Shown here: one piece after another, positions 9,338 through 17,799 of the stretch
How the letters are laid out: each line of letters starts with the position of its first letter
Position numbering within the stretch: the first letter of the stretch is position 1
Source: Calothrix sp. PCC 7716
GTDB taxonomy: Bacteria > Cyanobacteriota > Cyanobacteriia > Cyanobacteriales > Nostocaceae
DNA: 64,000 bases
Direction: 5' to 3'
Assembly (NCBI RefSeq): GCF_019977735.1
Contig: NZ_AP025018.1
Coordinates: forward strand, 10,606,580 to 10,670,579
Program-made: the position numbers and the translations under genes
Notes under the pieces: generated by a model
Databases searched by the model: none
What the model saw: the letters and a program-made list of their open reading frames with translations, nothing else
What the model was told of the DNA's origin: nothing

Positions 9338-9613
9338 ATGCCTTATGATATCAGTATGTGCCCTGGACAAGATTGCCCATTAAAACAAGATTGTTACCGT
9401 TTTACAGCAGAAGTCCTTGGGCGCCAAGATTTTTTTGCACAAGCTCCATATAACTTTAATAATAATTGCTGCGAATTTTTCATGAGTAACCGCCCAACGG
9501 ACACTCAAATTCGTTTAAGAGCTTACAAAATTTGGGAAAAAGCAGGTTGTCCAGATGGTGAATCAGCAGAACATTGGCGCCAAGCTGAAATAGAGTTAAC
9601 AAGTAACAACTAG
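9338..9613 (+). CDS. Small cysteine-rich protein with DUF2934-like tail
   Basis: A 91-residue protein. The N-terminal half has regularly spaced cysteines (CPGQDCPLKQDC, then NNCCEFF), suggesting a metal site. The C-terminal half, IRLRAYKIWEKAGCPDGESA then HWRQAEIEL, matches the DUF2934 pattern found in small bacterial proteins of unknown role. The ATG at 9338 is the only sensible start. Confidence 0.7.
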   Translation: MPYDISMCPGQDCPLKQDCYRFTAEVLGRQDFFAQAPYNFNNNCCEFFMSNRPTDTQIRLRAYKIWEKAGCPDGESAEHWRQAEIELTSNN

Positions 9614-9734
9614 CTTATAGGTGCCTCACATTATGTTTTTTCAGTGAATTTTTGATACAACTCGCTTTCGTTATAATAAATTTAGCTGTAGACGTTTGAA
9701 GTTGTAATTAGAAGCTCATATTACAACCGAAACG

Positions 9735-10208
9735 ATGGAAAGACTACGTTCTTGCTTAATAAAGCTGTTTTTTGCGAGTTTTGTGATTTTCATTGCTCCT
9801 ATTATAATTTTTGCTTTTCTATCAAAACCTAGTTTATATCGCACAATTCCAAGTCCTGATGGTCGATTTAAACTAGAAATTTGGATAGAGCCAAGGTTTA
9901 TAGCGATGCCAGGGGATGGAGGCGCCAGTAATAAGTCCGGAACAGTGTACTTGTATGATAAAGCGGGTAATGAGTTGGCATCTACTCGGTTTGAAATGTT
10001 GATGAATCTAGATTTGAATTGGGGTTTGGATAAAATTAAGGTTGATAATGCCAATACTTGGACTTTACCCAAGACTAATAACCCTAATATACTTCTGTTC
10101 CATGCTGCTCAGAAAGGAAACTTTTCCGAGTTTGAGAGATTATTACCTTCGTCTAATTTAGAATTCCGTACATCTACGGGGCGAACACTTATTCACGGCG
10201 CCACTTAG
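9735..10208 (+). CDS. Membrane-anchored protein truncated in an ankyrin-like tail
   Basis: A 157-residue reading frame with one N-terminal hydrophobic helix (about residues 9-30) and an extracytoplasmic domain. It ends in an ankyrin-like segment (LLFHAAQKGNFSEFERLL then GRTLIHGAT). The stop at 10206-10208 looks like frame damage: in another frame the next codons read EVASVAGNLSEH, the expected continuation of an ankyrin repeat. The gene is therefore probably the 5' part of a longer broken gene (see 10209-10590). Confidence 0.5.
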   Translation: MERLRSCLIKLFFASFVIFIAPIIIFAFLSKPSLYRTIPSPDGRFKLEIWIEPRFIAMPGDGGASNKSGTVYLYDKAGNELASTRFEMLMNLDLNWGLDKIKVDNANTWTLPKTNNPNILLFHAAQKGNFSEFERLLPSSNLEFRTSTGRTLIHGAT

Positions 10209-10590
10209 AAGTTGCATCCGTTGCTGGTAATTTGTCAGAACATTATATTTTTAGCTAGCAACGAGTGTGGGAAGAAGACACTTTGTGCTTTTTCCCAATT
10301 ATTCACTTTGGTGCCAACGTTTACAAGAAGGTTAAAATGGACAACTTAATAAAACTACATGTTTATCTTAACAATGGAATAGCGAGATAGAAGTGGCGCC
10401 TCTAAACTCGTGGAGCTTGCTTTCGCCAAATTTGACGGAAGCAATAATTCTCTTAACAAAGGCACCGTGTGAAAACACAGTTATTAAATATACTGCCCAC
10501 GTGCTTGTTATGAACGTTAATCACAGAAAGCTAAGATTGGCGCCGATATTAACAGGCGCCAATTAGTATTATAATTTACAATGCAATTAG
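10209..10590 (+). pseudogene. Degenerate ankyrin-like remains
   Basis: Fragments such as EVASVAGNLSEH, FGANVYKKVKMD and GASKLVELAFAK appear in different frames, each like a piece of an ankyrin repeat. Stops separate them. This is most simply the decayed 3' part of the gene at 9735. The stretch ends with a 24-bp sequence (10566-10589) that recurs at 12807-12830. Confidence 0.4.
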
Positions 10591-10629
10591 CTGCGAATAG
10601 AGTGTTGCTTTGAACTAAATCGATAGTAG

Positions 10630-11142
10630 CTAGTTTTTAATTTTGTCGTCAATTAACCATTTTCCATTTGAATGAAGAATTAGTGTAATTCTGGATGAGT
10701 CATCTATTTTGCGACCATCTTTCATTGAATAACTTAATAATGCGTCCACAATAGCCGTATGATTATCCTTTTCGACTAACTGTATAGAATCAATTGTTAC
10801 TGAATTAACTTTATTCCACCATTCCTTGTAGTTGTTATAATTATTATCTGGTTTTAGATTCTTAAACCTACTACTTAAATATGTCCAAGCTTCTGAGTAC
10901 TGTCGCTGATTTATAAGTTGATAATAATCTTTAATAGCCTTATCCGGTTCAGCTTTCGATGCAGCTTTCGCATTTGGACATTCTCCTTTAACCGCACAAT
11001 CAAGACTTTCGCTGACCGCATATCCCACAACTGAACCAACAACTGCCTTTCCAACCTCCTTACCTGCTTGTTGACAAGAAGAAAGGGCAGGAACTAAGAC
11101 GGAAACAGCAAATAGTAATATTACTTTTCTTGTAATACTCAT
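10630..11142 (-). CDS. Lipoprotein with DUF4878/NTF2-like domain
   Basis: A 170-residue lipoprotein. The signal peptide ends in the lipobox LSSC, which would be lipidated at Cys23. It is followed by a Gly/Val-rich segment of Rick_17kDa type (GKEVGKAVVGSVVGYAVSES). The C-terminal domain of about 100 residues (KAIKDYYQLINQRQYSEAWT to NGKWLIDD) matches the pattern of DUF4878/NTF2-like periplasmic domains. Its role is unknown; it is likely anchored in the inner or outer membrane facing the periplasm. Confidence 0.75.
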   Translation of the reverse strand: MSITRKVILLFAVSVLVPALSSCQQAGKEVGKAVVGSVVGYAVSESLDCAVKGECPNAKAASKAEPDKAIKDYYQLINQRQYSEAWTYLSSRFKNLKPDNNYNNYKEWWNKVNSVTIDSIQLVEKDNHTAIVDALLSYSMKDGRKIDDSSRITLILHSNGKWLIDDKIKN

Positions 11143-11562
11143 ATTATCCTAATTATATTACTGTAATTTATATACAATCATATTTTAGATATTTACGTAT
11201 ATTTTTGTAGAAAATTTACTATTTCTTTAAAAAATGGATCATGATACTTGCTTGATAGGAAAATTTTGATTTTTTTATTACAATTAGGAAAATTTTAACG
11301 TAAACTTTCGTAGATTCATTTATGTTCCAATCGGTCAAAGTTTTAAGGCTAGTGATAGGTGCCCATATTCATAAGTTGTCGCCGAACCCGACAACCGAGA
11401 ACGCAGAGGAAGAGTGTTTGCTACAAGGAGATTCATACGGCGCCTATCCCAAGTGAAGTGCAACTAAACAAATTCCCTCTGCCGAGAAACTAGCAGCGAA
11501 CATTCGTTCATCTATTGGTTGCGGTGCAGTGAATGAAAGAATATAAAACTAAGGTTGTCGCT

Positions 11563-11875
11563 ATGGCAATTGCACAAACAAACAAAAAAGCTACTGAGAA
11601 GTTAACGTATCGGCTCAATTTTACCAAGCTGTAAGACAAAGCATTAAAGAGAATCATACGCAGGCGAACAATTTAGTTACTGAGTTCCGGGCTGAAAATT
11701 GCGCTCAAGCTAAAAATCAAGGTGTGGTAGTGAAGGCGCCTGTTGTTAAAGAGCAAGCTGGTAATTGTAAAGATTTACGCGCGCGAGAGATTAGTAACAT
11801 TAATGTGAAAGCTAATACGCAGGGGCAAGCAAGTTAGATAGAGATAACGATGGTATAGCTTGCGAAGCTAATTAA
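11563..11875 (+). pseudogene. Broken gene with an Excalibur calcium-binding motif
   Basis: Reading across frames gives FYQAVRQSIKENHTQANN, then NCKDLRAREISN, then LDRDNDGIACEAN at the end. The last matches the Excalibur motif DxDxDGxxCE. At least two frame changes are needed, one near 11610 and one near 11835, so the gene is dead as it stands. No gene is seen in the rest of 11143-12055. Confidence 0.55.
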
Positions 11876-12055
11876 AGCTGAATAGGGACATAAAAGTGGA
11901 GTGCGTTGGTGTGGGATCAAAGCCCACACCTGGCCGTTGTCCCTGTTAAGAGTTCCCTATTCCCTGTTGCCCGTTACGCTTAAAATAACATTATGCACAA
12001 TGAGATTTCTCCCCTTCTATATTTAAAATTTACAAAAAAATAACTGCAAATAGCT

Positions 12056-12483
12056 ATGCTTACATTTATCAAAGATTACTTAGTGCCAATTTTTACAATA
12101 GTCATTAATGGAATTTTAGCTTACTTTATTAACCAATTACCAAGTATTCGACCAGGCTCTGAAAAGGGAATTATTGGTCTTCCGGACACTTTAATATTTG
12201 TCTTCACAGCATTCTGTGTTGCTGCGCTTTGTGTTAATATGGACAACTTAAAAGAACAAATCTACGACGTTTCCAATCCTCTTGATTTAATGCTCGAAGA
12301 AAGAGTACGTGCGGCGTTTCTTGTGCAGCGGAGGAGAAATTTGGGGGAAATATCGGCGTCGGCTTAGACTGGGGCCCACTGATGGGTAAACTTTTAACCA
12401 ACTTAGCTTTACTTGGGCGCCTAACAACTTTACGCATCTCTCTCAACCGGGAAGCGCGCTTAAATATTGAAGCTTTGAATTAA
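12056..12483 (+). pseudogene. Membrane protein gene with a frameshift
   Basis: The frame starting at 12056 codes for two hydrophobic helices and LEERVRAAFL, then drifts into an arginine-rich tail and stops at 12365. A neighbouring frame from about 12325 continues convincingly with FGGNIGVGLDWGPLMG through LNIEALN to a stop at 12481-12483. A single indel near 12320-12330 therefore splits a gene of about 140 codons. The family is not recognised. A copy of its 3' part follows at 12620. Confidence 0.5.
12343..12429. repeat. Direct duplication, copy A (B at 12620-12707)
   Basis: The segment starting GGGGGAAATATCGGCGTCGG and ending CTAACAACT is repeated, diverged, at 12620-12707. Copy A is the 3' part of the broken membrane-protein gene. 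Copy B has a stop in the same frame (GLD then TGA), so it is a decayed partial duplicate. The 24-mer at 10566-10589 also recurs at 12807-12830, which suggests repeated local duplication in this zone. Confidence 0.7.
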
Positions 12484-12854
12484 ATTTTCTATAGATAAAA
12501 ATAAAGATTACTTCTACTACCGGAGCGTCGCTTAAAAATCTCTAAGAAAACTATACTCAATTACTCTAATGCTGAACAATGAGTACATGCGCTCTAGCGT
12601 AGCAGCAGTATTGGAAGTAGGGGGAAATATCGGCGTCGGCTTAGACTGAGGTTCACTGATGCCCAAATTATTAGCCGACTTACCTTTGCGAATGGTGCCT
12701 AACAACTAATAAGCTATGTCTATATAGGCGCCTGTCATTTTAATCCCCAAAACTCAATAAATACATATAGTTTTAACAGGCACCATATGGTCTTAATCAA
12801 TAATTTGTATTATAATTTACAATGCAATTATCAGTAACGTAACCAGACATGACA

Positions 12855-13298
12855 TTAAGCATTGCTTATTACTGGTGTCTTAGATGACCCAGAATTAAAT
12901 AAGATTTTGCCTTCGTCAGGATATAAAGTCTGGGTGAAAAAATGTTGAGCGCGATTGTGTTTATCAGCAATAATCACTTTTGCTTCGTGTCCAGTACGAA
13001 ATACCTCAGCGCGATCGCGTTCTTCATATGCAGCAATAATAACAAAATCTCCAGGCTCGCACAAATGAGCGGCTGCACCGTTAAGACAAATGACACCACT
13101 TCCAGGCTCTCCTGGTAACACGTAGGTTGATAAGCGGTTACCATTGCTAACATTCCAAATTTCTACTTCCTGCAAAGGCAGAATTCCCACTTTATCAATC
13201 AAGTCAGTGTCAATGGTAACGCTGCCTACATAATTGACATTTGCATTTGTTACACATACTCGATGTAACTTAGCGTGCATTAATCTAATTTTAGCCAT
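12855..13298 (-). CDS. panD: Aspartate 1-decarboxylase
   Basis: A 147-residue pyruvoyl enzyme that converts L-aspartate to beta-alanine. The self-cleavage site is visible as YVGSVTID (Gly25-Ser26, where Ser26 becomes the pyruvoyl group), and the family signature GSGVICLNGAAAHL is present. It is the last gene of a minus-strand operon, 17 bp after the A-PCP-GNAT gene at 13316. PanD normally feeds pantothenate synthesis. Here the neighbour is an enzyme predicted to activate beta-alanine, so this copy probably supplies that substrate. It carries a C-terminal extension of about 20 residues relative to short PanD proteins. Confidence 0.93.
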   Translation of the reverse strand: MAKIRLMHAKLHRVCVTNANVNYVGSVTIDTDLIDKVGILPLQEVEIWNVSNGNRLSTYVLPGEPGSGVICLNGAAAHLCEPGDFVIIAAYEERDRAEVFRTGHEAKVIIADKHNRAQHFFTQTLYPDEGKILFNSGSSKTPVISNA

Positions 13299-13315
13299 TA
13301 TTTTTTTCCTTTATA

Positions 13316-15778
13316 TCAATGGAATGATTGTTTTTCAAGCAATTTTTCAAACAGTACAGCTTCTTTATGAGGAGCAGGAACATTAGAAAAAACGTGCTTG
13401 TTCTCAAATTCAAAAGACTTGTACTGCACAGCGTATCTTTGTTGATATTCTAACTCTTGAGCAATATAGGCCGTAACCGAATGTGTACAAGTTGTCACAG
13501 CACGCTTGTAATTTAAGCTCATTGCTACTTCAAGTGTTTTCTTTTCCAAAGCTAAGAGAATAGCAGTACCGTCTACAGAGTCAGATGTACCTGACATCAA
13601 AATATGAATAATCTCCCCTATTTTTAGCTCTTTTATACTTTTGATATACATTTGATCTAGAGAATCCAATAGCGCAAAAATTGGATTCAAAAACTCAGGT
13701 ATCTCAAATTTTTCCCCTAGGGAGCTTGCAAAATCTTCACTCAAACAAAATCCAATCACATTTCCGGAAGACCGATTTAACGCAATGAATGATAAATTCT
13801 CAGAGAGGCAGCTTCTGCAAATTTTTGATGAAAATATATTGAACTCTTCTTTTTGAAGACCCAAGCTGATTCCCAAGGGTTCTCTTGAGGTAAAGGATTC
13901 GCTGACTAATGCCACAGTTTGTTCCAAATATTGCTCCTCGAACGGAATAATTTCAATATCGTCCAAGTGTAATTCAAGTGCTGTACAAGGCTTAATCTGT
14001 TTGTCAAAGTCGAAAAACTTTGCTAATGATGCGAGCTTTGGCTCATTTATAAAGTCGGAAAGGGGAATGCGTATTCCAAATTCCTGCTTCAGTTTTTCTA
14101 GGAAAGACACAACAGATAAAGATTCTCCACCTAAGTTAAAGAAATCATCGTCTCTGCCAATAGGAGAAACAAGAAACATCTGCTGCCAAATTTTTGCTAG
14201 TAATTTCTCTGTTTCGGTTTGAGGCAGATTTTGTGAATCGATGACTCTGAACCTCCACCCAATCATACCAGATAAAGCTTGGCGATCAACTTTACCGCTG
14301 GGAGTCAGGGGCAGTTTATCTATAGCAATAAATTTCACTGGAATCATGTAATTAGGCAGTTTAGAGAGGGCATACTGCTTCATCGCATCTATATTAATTG
14401 TAGAAGGAACAACAAATGCTACTAGCTGCTTTGTTTCCGGCGCCTCCTTGTTTTCTTGAACAATGACAGTGACATTCGAGATTTCTGGGTGGAACTGTGC
14501 CAATACTTTTTCAATTTCCTCCAGTTCTACTCTAAATCCGCGAATTTTAACCTGATTATCAGTTCGACCAATATAATACAGCACGCCATTGTTATTTCTT
14601 GTAACTAAATCTCCTGTTTTAAAGAGAAGACCTTTGCCAGAAAGCGGGTTGGGGACGAATTTCACCTTAGTTTCTTGAGGCTTTTTGTGGTATCCACGTG
14701 CTAGTACAACACCACCTATCCACAGTTCGCCTACCTCGCCTGGGCTAACTGGCTGCAAATTTTTATCCAAGATATGAATCTCGGCATTGGGAATGGGTTT
14801 ACCAATCGGCACGTCGGATTCTAGGTTTTCTACATTAGAAGCAAACTCCGCCCAAGTAACATCACCTGCTACTTCTGTACTTCCATAGAGATTTAACAAA
14901 ATTCCTTTCGGCACGCTTGCTCTGAATTTCTGCAACAAATTCTGCGTCAAGCGTTCTCCGCTTACCGTCCAAATTTTGAGGGCAGGGAGAGTTTTTCCCA
15001 AATTTGAGTCAGTGTTAAGCAGCGTAATCAGCAAGGATGGCACAAGGATAATGCGAGTAACTTCGGTTTCGTGAAGGAATCCAATTATTTCTTGAGGATT
15101 GACGTATTTAGAATGAGGAAGAATAACAACCTTTACTCCTTTAAGTAATGCCCCAAAAATCTCCCAAACCGAGTCTACAAAGTTGAGGGTGGTTTTTTGG
15201 CAGCACACCTCGTTTTCGCTAAAAGGGTACTGATTCCACATCCAAATGCAGCGATTCACAGTAGCTTTGTGAGTTCCACAAACGCCTTTGGGAGTGCCAG
15301 TGCTGCCAGAAGTATACAAAATATACATCAAGGCATCCGAGGTAATGGCAATATCTGGATTATGGCTTTCTTGCTTCGATAAAAAGTCTTCGTCCAGCAG
15401 GAGAATCTTTCCGTCAAAAGGGGGAAGGGTATTTAGAAGTGACTTTTGTGTGATCAAGACTCTACACCCAGAATCTTCAATAATGTATTGCTTTCTAGTT
15501 TCTGGGAAGTCTGGAGCTACAGGAACGTAAGCACCACCTGCTTTTAATATTCCCAGAATGCCAATCACTGCTTCTGGTGAGCGTTCTAAGTAGATAGCTA
15601 CTGGAGTTTCTAGCTCGACTCCAAGGGTTTGTAATGCGCTTGCAAGCTGGTTCGCTCGTGAGTTCACCGTCAAGTAAGTGAGCTTTGTGTTCTCCGTTAC
15701 AAGAGCGATTTTTTCTGGGGTTTTAAAAGCCTGTTCTTGGAAGAGATGGTGAATACACTGGTTTAATAAATCGTCCAT
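13316..15778 (-). CDS. Ebony-like A-PCP-GNAT enzyme, predicted beta-alanyl amine synthase
   Basis: An 820-residue single-module NRPS-like protein. Residues 1-500 are an adenylation domain (YTSGSTGTPKG at 154, NLYGSTE at 296, FKTGDL at 386, GRTDNQVKIRGFR at 404, PSGK with Lys496). Residues 515-590 are a carrier domain (NLGGES, phosphopantetheine on Ser553). Residues 605-820 resemble GNAT arylalkylamine acyltransferases (ESFTSREPL near 626). This is the order in insect Ebony, which loads beta-alanine and passes it to a biogenic amine. Aligning by eye to the PheA pocket gives V201 D202 W205 I244 T271 S273 L297 G305 D306 K496, close to the published beta-alanine code VDWVISLADK. No condensation or thioesterase domain is present. 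The operon is MATE exporter, this gene, panD. Confidence 0.85.
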   Translation of the reverse strand: MDDLLNQCIHHLFQEQAFKTPEKIALVTENTKLTYLTVNSRANQLASALQTLGVELETPVAIYLERSPEAVIGILGILKAGGAYVPVAPDFPETRKQYIIEDSGCRVLITQKSLLNTLPPFDGKILLLDEDFLSKQESHNPDIAITSDALMYILYTSGSTGTPKGVCGTHKATVNRCIWMWNQYPFSENEVCCQKTTLNFVDSVWEIFGALLKGVKVVILPHSKYVNPQEIIGFLHETEVTRIILVPSLLITLLNTDSNLGKTLPALKIWTVSGERLTQNLLQKFRASVPKGILLNLYGSTEVAGDVTWAEFASNVENLESDVPIGKPIPNAEIHILDKNLQPVSPGEVGELWIGGVVLARGYHKKPQETKVKFVPNPLSGKGLLFKTGDLVTRNNNGVLYYIGRTDNQVKIRGFRVELEEIEKVLAQFHPEISNVTVIVQENKEAPETKQLVAFVVPSTINIDAMKQYALSKLPNYMIPVKFIAIDKLPLTPSGKVDRQALSGMIGWRFRVIDSQNLPQTETEKLLAKIWQQMFLVSPIGRDDDFFNLGGESLSVVSFLEKLKQEFGIRIPLSDFINEPKLASLAKFFDFDKQIKPCTALELHLDDIEIIPFEEQYLEQTVALVSESFTSREPLGISLGLQKEEFNIFSSKICRSCLSENLSFIALNRSSGNVIGFCLSEDFASSLGEKFEIPEFLNPIFALLDSLDQMYIKSIKELKIGEIIHILMSGTSDSVDGTAILLALEKKTLEVAMSLNYKRAVTTCTHSVTAYIAQELEYQQRYAVQYKSFEFENKHVFSNVPAPHKEAVLFEKLLEKQSFH

Positions 15779-15827
15779 TTTTGCTAATCTAATGTCATTA
15801 ATTCTCTTAAATTAAATAGAGATTGCT

Positions 15828-17201
15828 CTAAACTTTCACAGTAGTTTTGCCATAAAAACGCCAGGTTAAGTTTATGGCAGCTGATGCAAGTCCTAGAACT
15901 AAGCCAAACCATAGACCAATGCTACCCCAATGTAAATAAATTCCCAAAAAATAACCACTTCCCAACCCGATTAACCAGTAGGAAAACAGGCTAATTAGTA
16001 GGGGAATGCGAGTATCTTTTAATCCCCGCAATGCTCCACCTGCAATAACTTGCATTCCGTCGCATATCTGGTAAACGGCGGTTAAACTCAATAATGTGAT
16101 AGCGAGTTGTACAACTTCTACGTTATCTGGATTCTTAGTATCTAAATAAATTCCTGCAATAAAGTCAGGAAATATCCAGAAAATCAAAGCTACGATATTT
16201 ACAAATATTACCCCTAATCCTATCCCCACGAACCCCGCTCGTCTCACCCCTTTTGGATCGTTCTCCCCCAACTTCTGTCCTACGCGCATCGTGGTTGCGT
16301 AGGAAATGCCCAAAGGAACCATGAAGACAATTCCTGCGGTCTGTATCGCAATTTGATGAGCGGCAAGTGGAACAGTACCTAAGTAACCCATAAGATAAGC
16401 TATAAAAGTATTTAGACTGATTTCCATAGCAAATACAAGAGCTGTGGGTAAACCAACTTTAATAATTTCACTAAAAGCTAGAAAATCAAAGTGATACCAA
16501 TTACTAAATAATTGATAAGTTCTAAGTTCTTTATCTAAGCTAACGAAACTCATTCCGGCTATGAATTGAGACCAAAGCGTCAGGGTACTTGCCCAACCTA
16601 TCCCTGCTAAACCAAGGGCGGGTAAACCCAACTTGCCAAACATTAGGATGTAGTTGGCAATGACATTAACAACTATCCCATTTACCATAATTATCATGAT
16701 TATTTGGGGACGGTTGAGGGCAGACACAAGGTTTTTTAGAACAGAAAAACCAATTAAAGCAGGAAAACCCCAGACAATTGCTTGTAGATAAGACTGAGTG
16801 AGGAATACAGTGCTTTCTTCTTGCCCCAAATGCAGCAAAATGGGAGCCATATTCCATAGCAGGAGCATGATGGGAATTGATAACAGAACAGTTAACCAAA
16901 GTCCTTGATTGGCTATATTACGGATGCGTTGGAGTTGACCTGCACCCAAAGCAATCGCGGTGAGAACACCAACTGCTGAAACCATACCTGAACTCGTCCA
17001 AAGGAGAGCGATATAGGTTGTAGAACCCAATGCTCCTGCTCCTAAAGTTTTACTCCCCAGTAAGCCCATCATCATCGTATCAGTGAAACTAGTGGCAATT
17101 TCAGATAACTGTGCGGCGGCTAAAGGAATTGCTAATTTTAAAAAGAATTGAGCTTCTAATAATACTTTGGATTTATCAAATGGCACCAATTTTATTTTCA
17201 T
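15828..17201 (-). CDS. MATE family efflux transporter
   Basis: A 457-residue protein with about 12 transmembrane segments and the MATE layout of two six-helix halves (early motif LAIPLAAAQLSE, mid motif GLPTALVFAMEISLNTF). MATE proteins export cationic or amphipathic small molecules using Na+ or H+ gradients. It is the first gene of the minus-strand operon with the Ebony-like enzyme (49 bp downstream) and panD, so it is the natural candidate to export the amine conjugate or the free amine. It is full length and intact. Confidence 0.92.
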   Translation of the reverse strand: MKIKLVPFDKSKVLLEAQFFLKLAIPLAAAQLSEIATSFTDTMMMGLLGSKTLGAGALGSTTYIALLWTSSGMVSAVGVLTAIALGAGQLQRIRNIANQGLWLTVLLSIPIMLLLWNMAPILLHLGQEESTVFLTQSYLQAIVWGFPALIGFSVLKNLVSALNRPQIIMIIMVNGIVVNVIANYILMFGKLGLPALGLAGIGWASTLTLWSQFIAGMSFVSLDKELRTYQLFSNWYHFDFLAFSEIIKVGLPTALVFAMEISLNTFIAYLMGYLGTVPLAAHQIAIQTAGIVFMVPLGISYATTMRVGQKLGENDPKGVRRAGFVGIGLGVIFVNIVALIFWIFPDFIAGIYLDTKNPDNVEVVQLAITLLSLTAVYQICDGMQVIAGGALRGLKDTRIPLLISLFSYWLIGLGSGYFLGIYLHWGSIGLWFGLVLGLASAAINLTWRFYGKTTVKV

Positions 17202-17799
17202 TTTAACAGTTTGCTGCTTTCCCTGCTGAAATTAATGTATTATTAAAGTTTTACTGGTGCCTAATGTACTCCAATCAAAACAAAAACTGATTGAATTGTC
17301 ATCTGCTGAGTAAATCCTAAAGTGGCAACAAAAAATTTGCGTTTTTAAAAGGCATAAAAGCACCTGATTGAATAAATTGCTATTTACAACAGTAAACTTT
17401 GCTCAAAGTTCATAACCTCAGAAAAACTGCGGATATTTAATTTACTAATATAAATTGAACCGTAAAAATACTGATAAATATAATTCACTACGCACAGGCT
17501 AATTATTTTTAATTATTTTGTACTAAAATAGTGTTCAGTAAATTATGTTTAAAAAGACAAAACACTTTAAGCCTAAACCATAGAATAAAGTAATATTACT
17601 TGAAAAAGTTGCTAGAAGTACTAATAATTACCATTCGTCTGCATACATTTGCTTTAACTGGCTTTATCATAACTGAATCAAAAAGTCACATTACTTGAAA
17701 AAGGCGCCAATATTACTAGGCTGTTAATTTAATAGTCGCCATCGAGTATGTGAACAACATAGAATGGTTAGTTAAATGTAGTAATAGTAAAAAATAATT
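17202..17799. promoter_or_regulatory. Divergent promoter region of the amine cluster
   Basis: This 598-bp AT-rich spacer separates the minus-strand MATE operon from the plus-strand decarboxylase, so both promoters must lie here. ATTACTTGAAAAAG occurs twice in the same orientation, at 17595-17608 and 17690-17703, and may be a binding site. No gene is seen. Confidence 0.4.
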
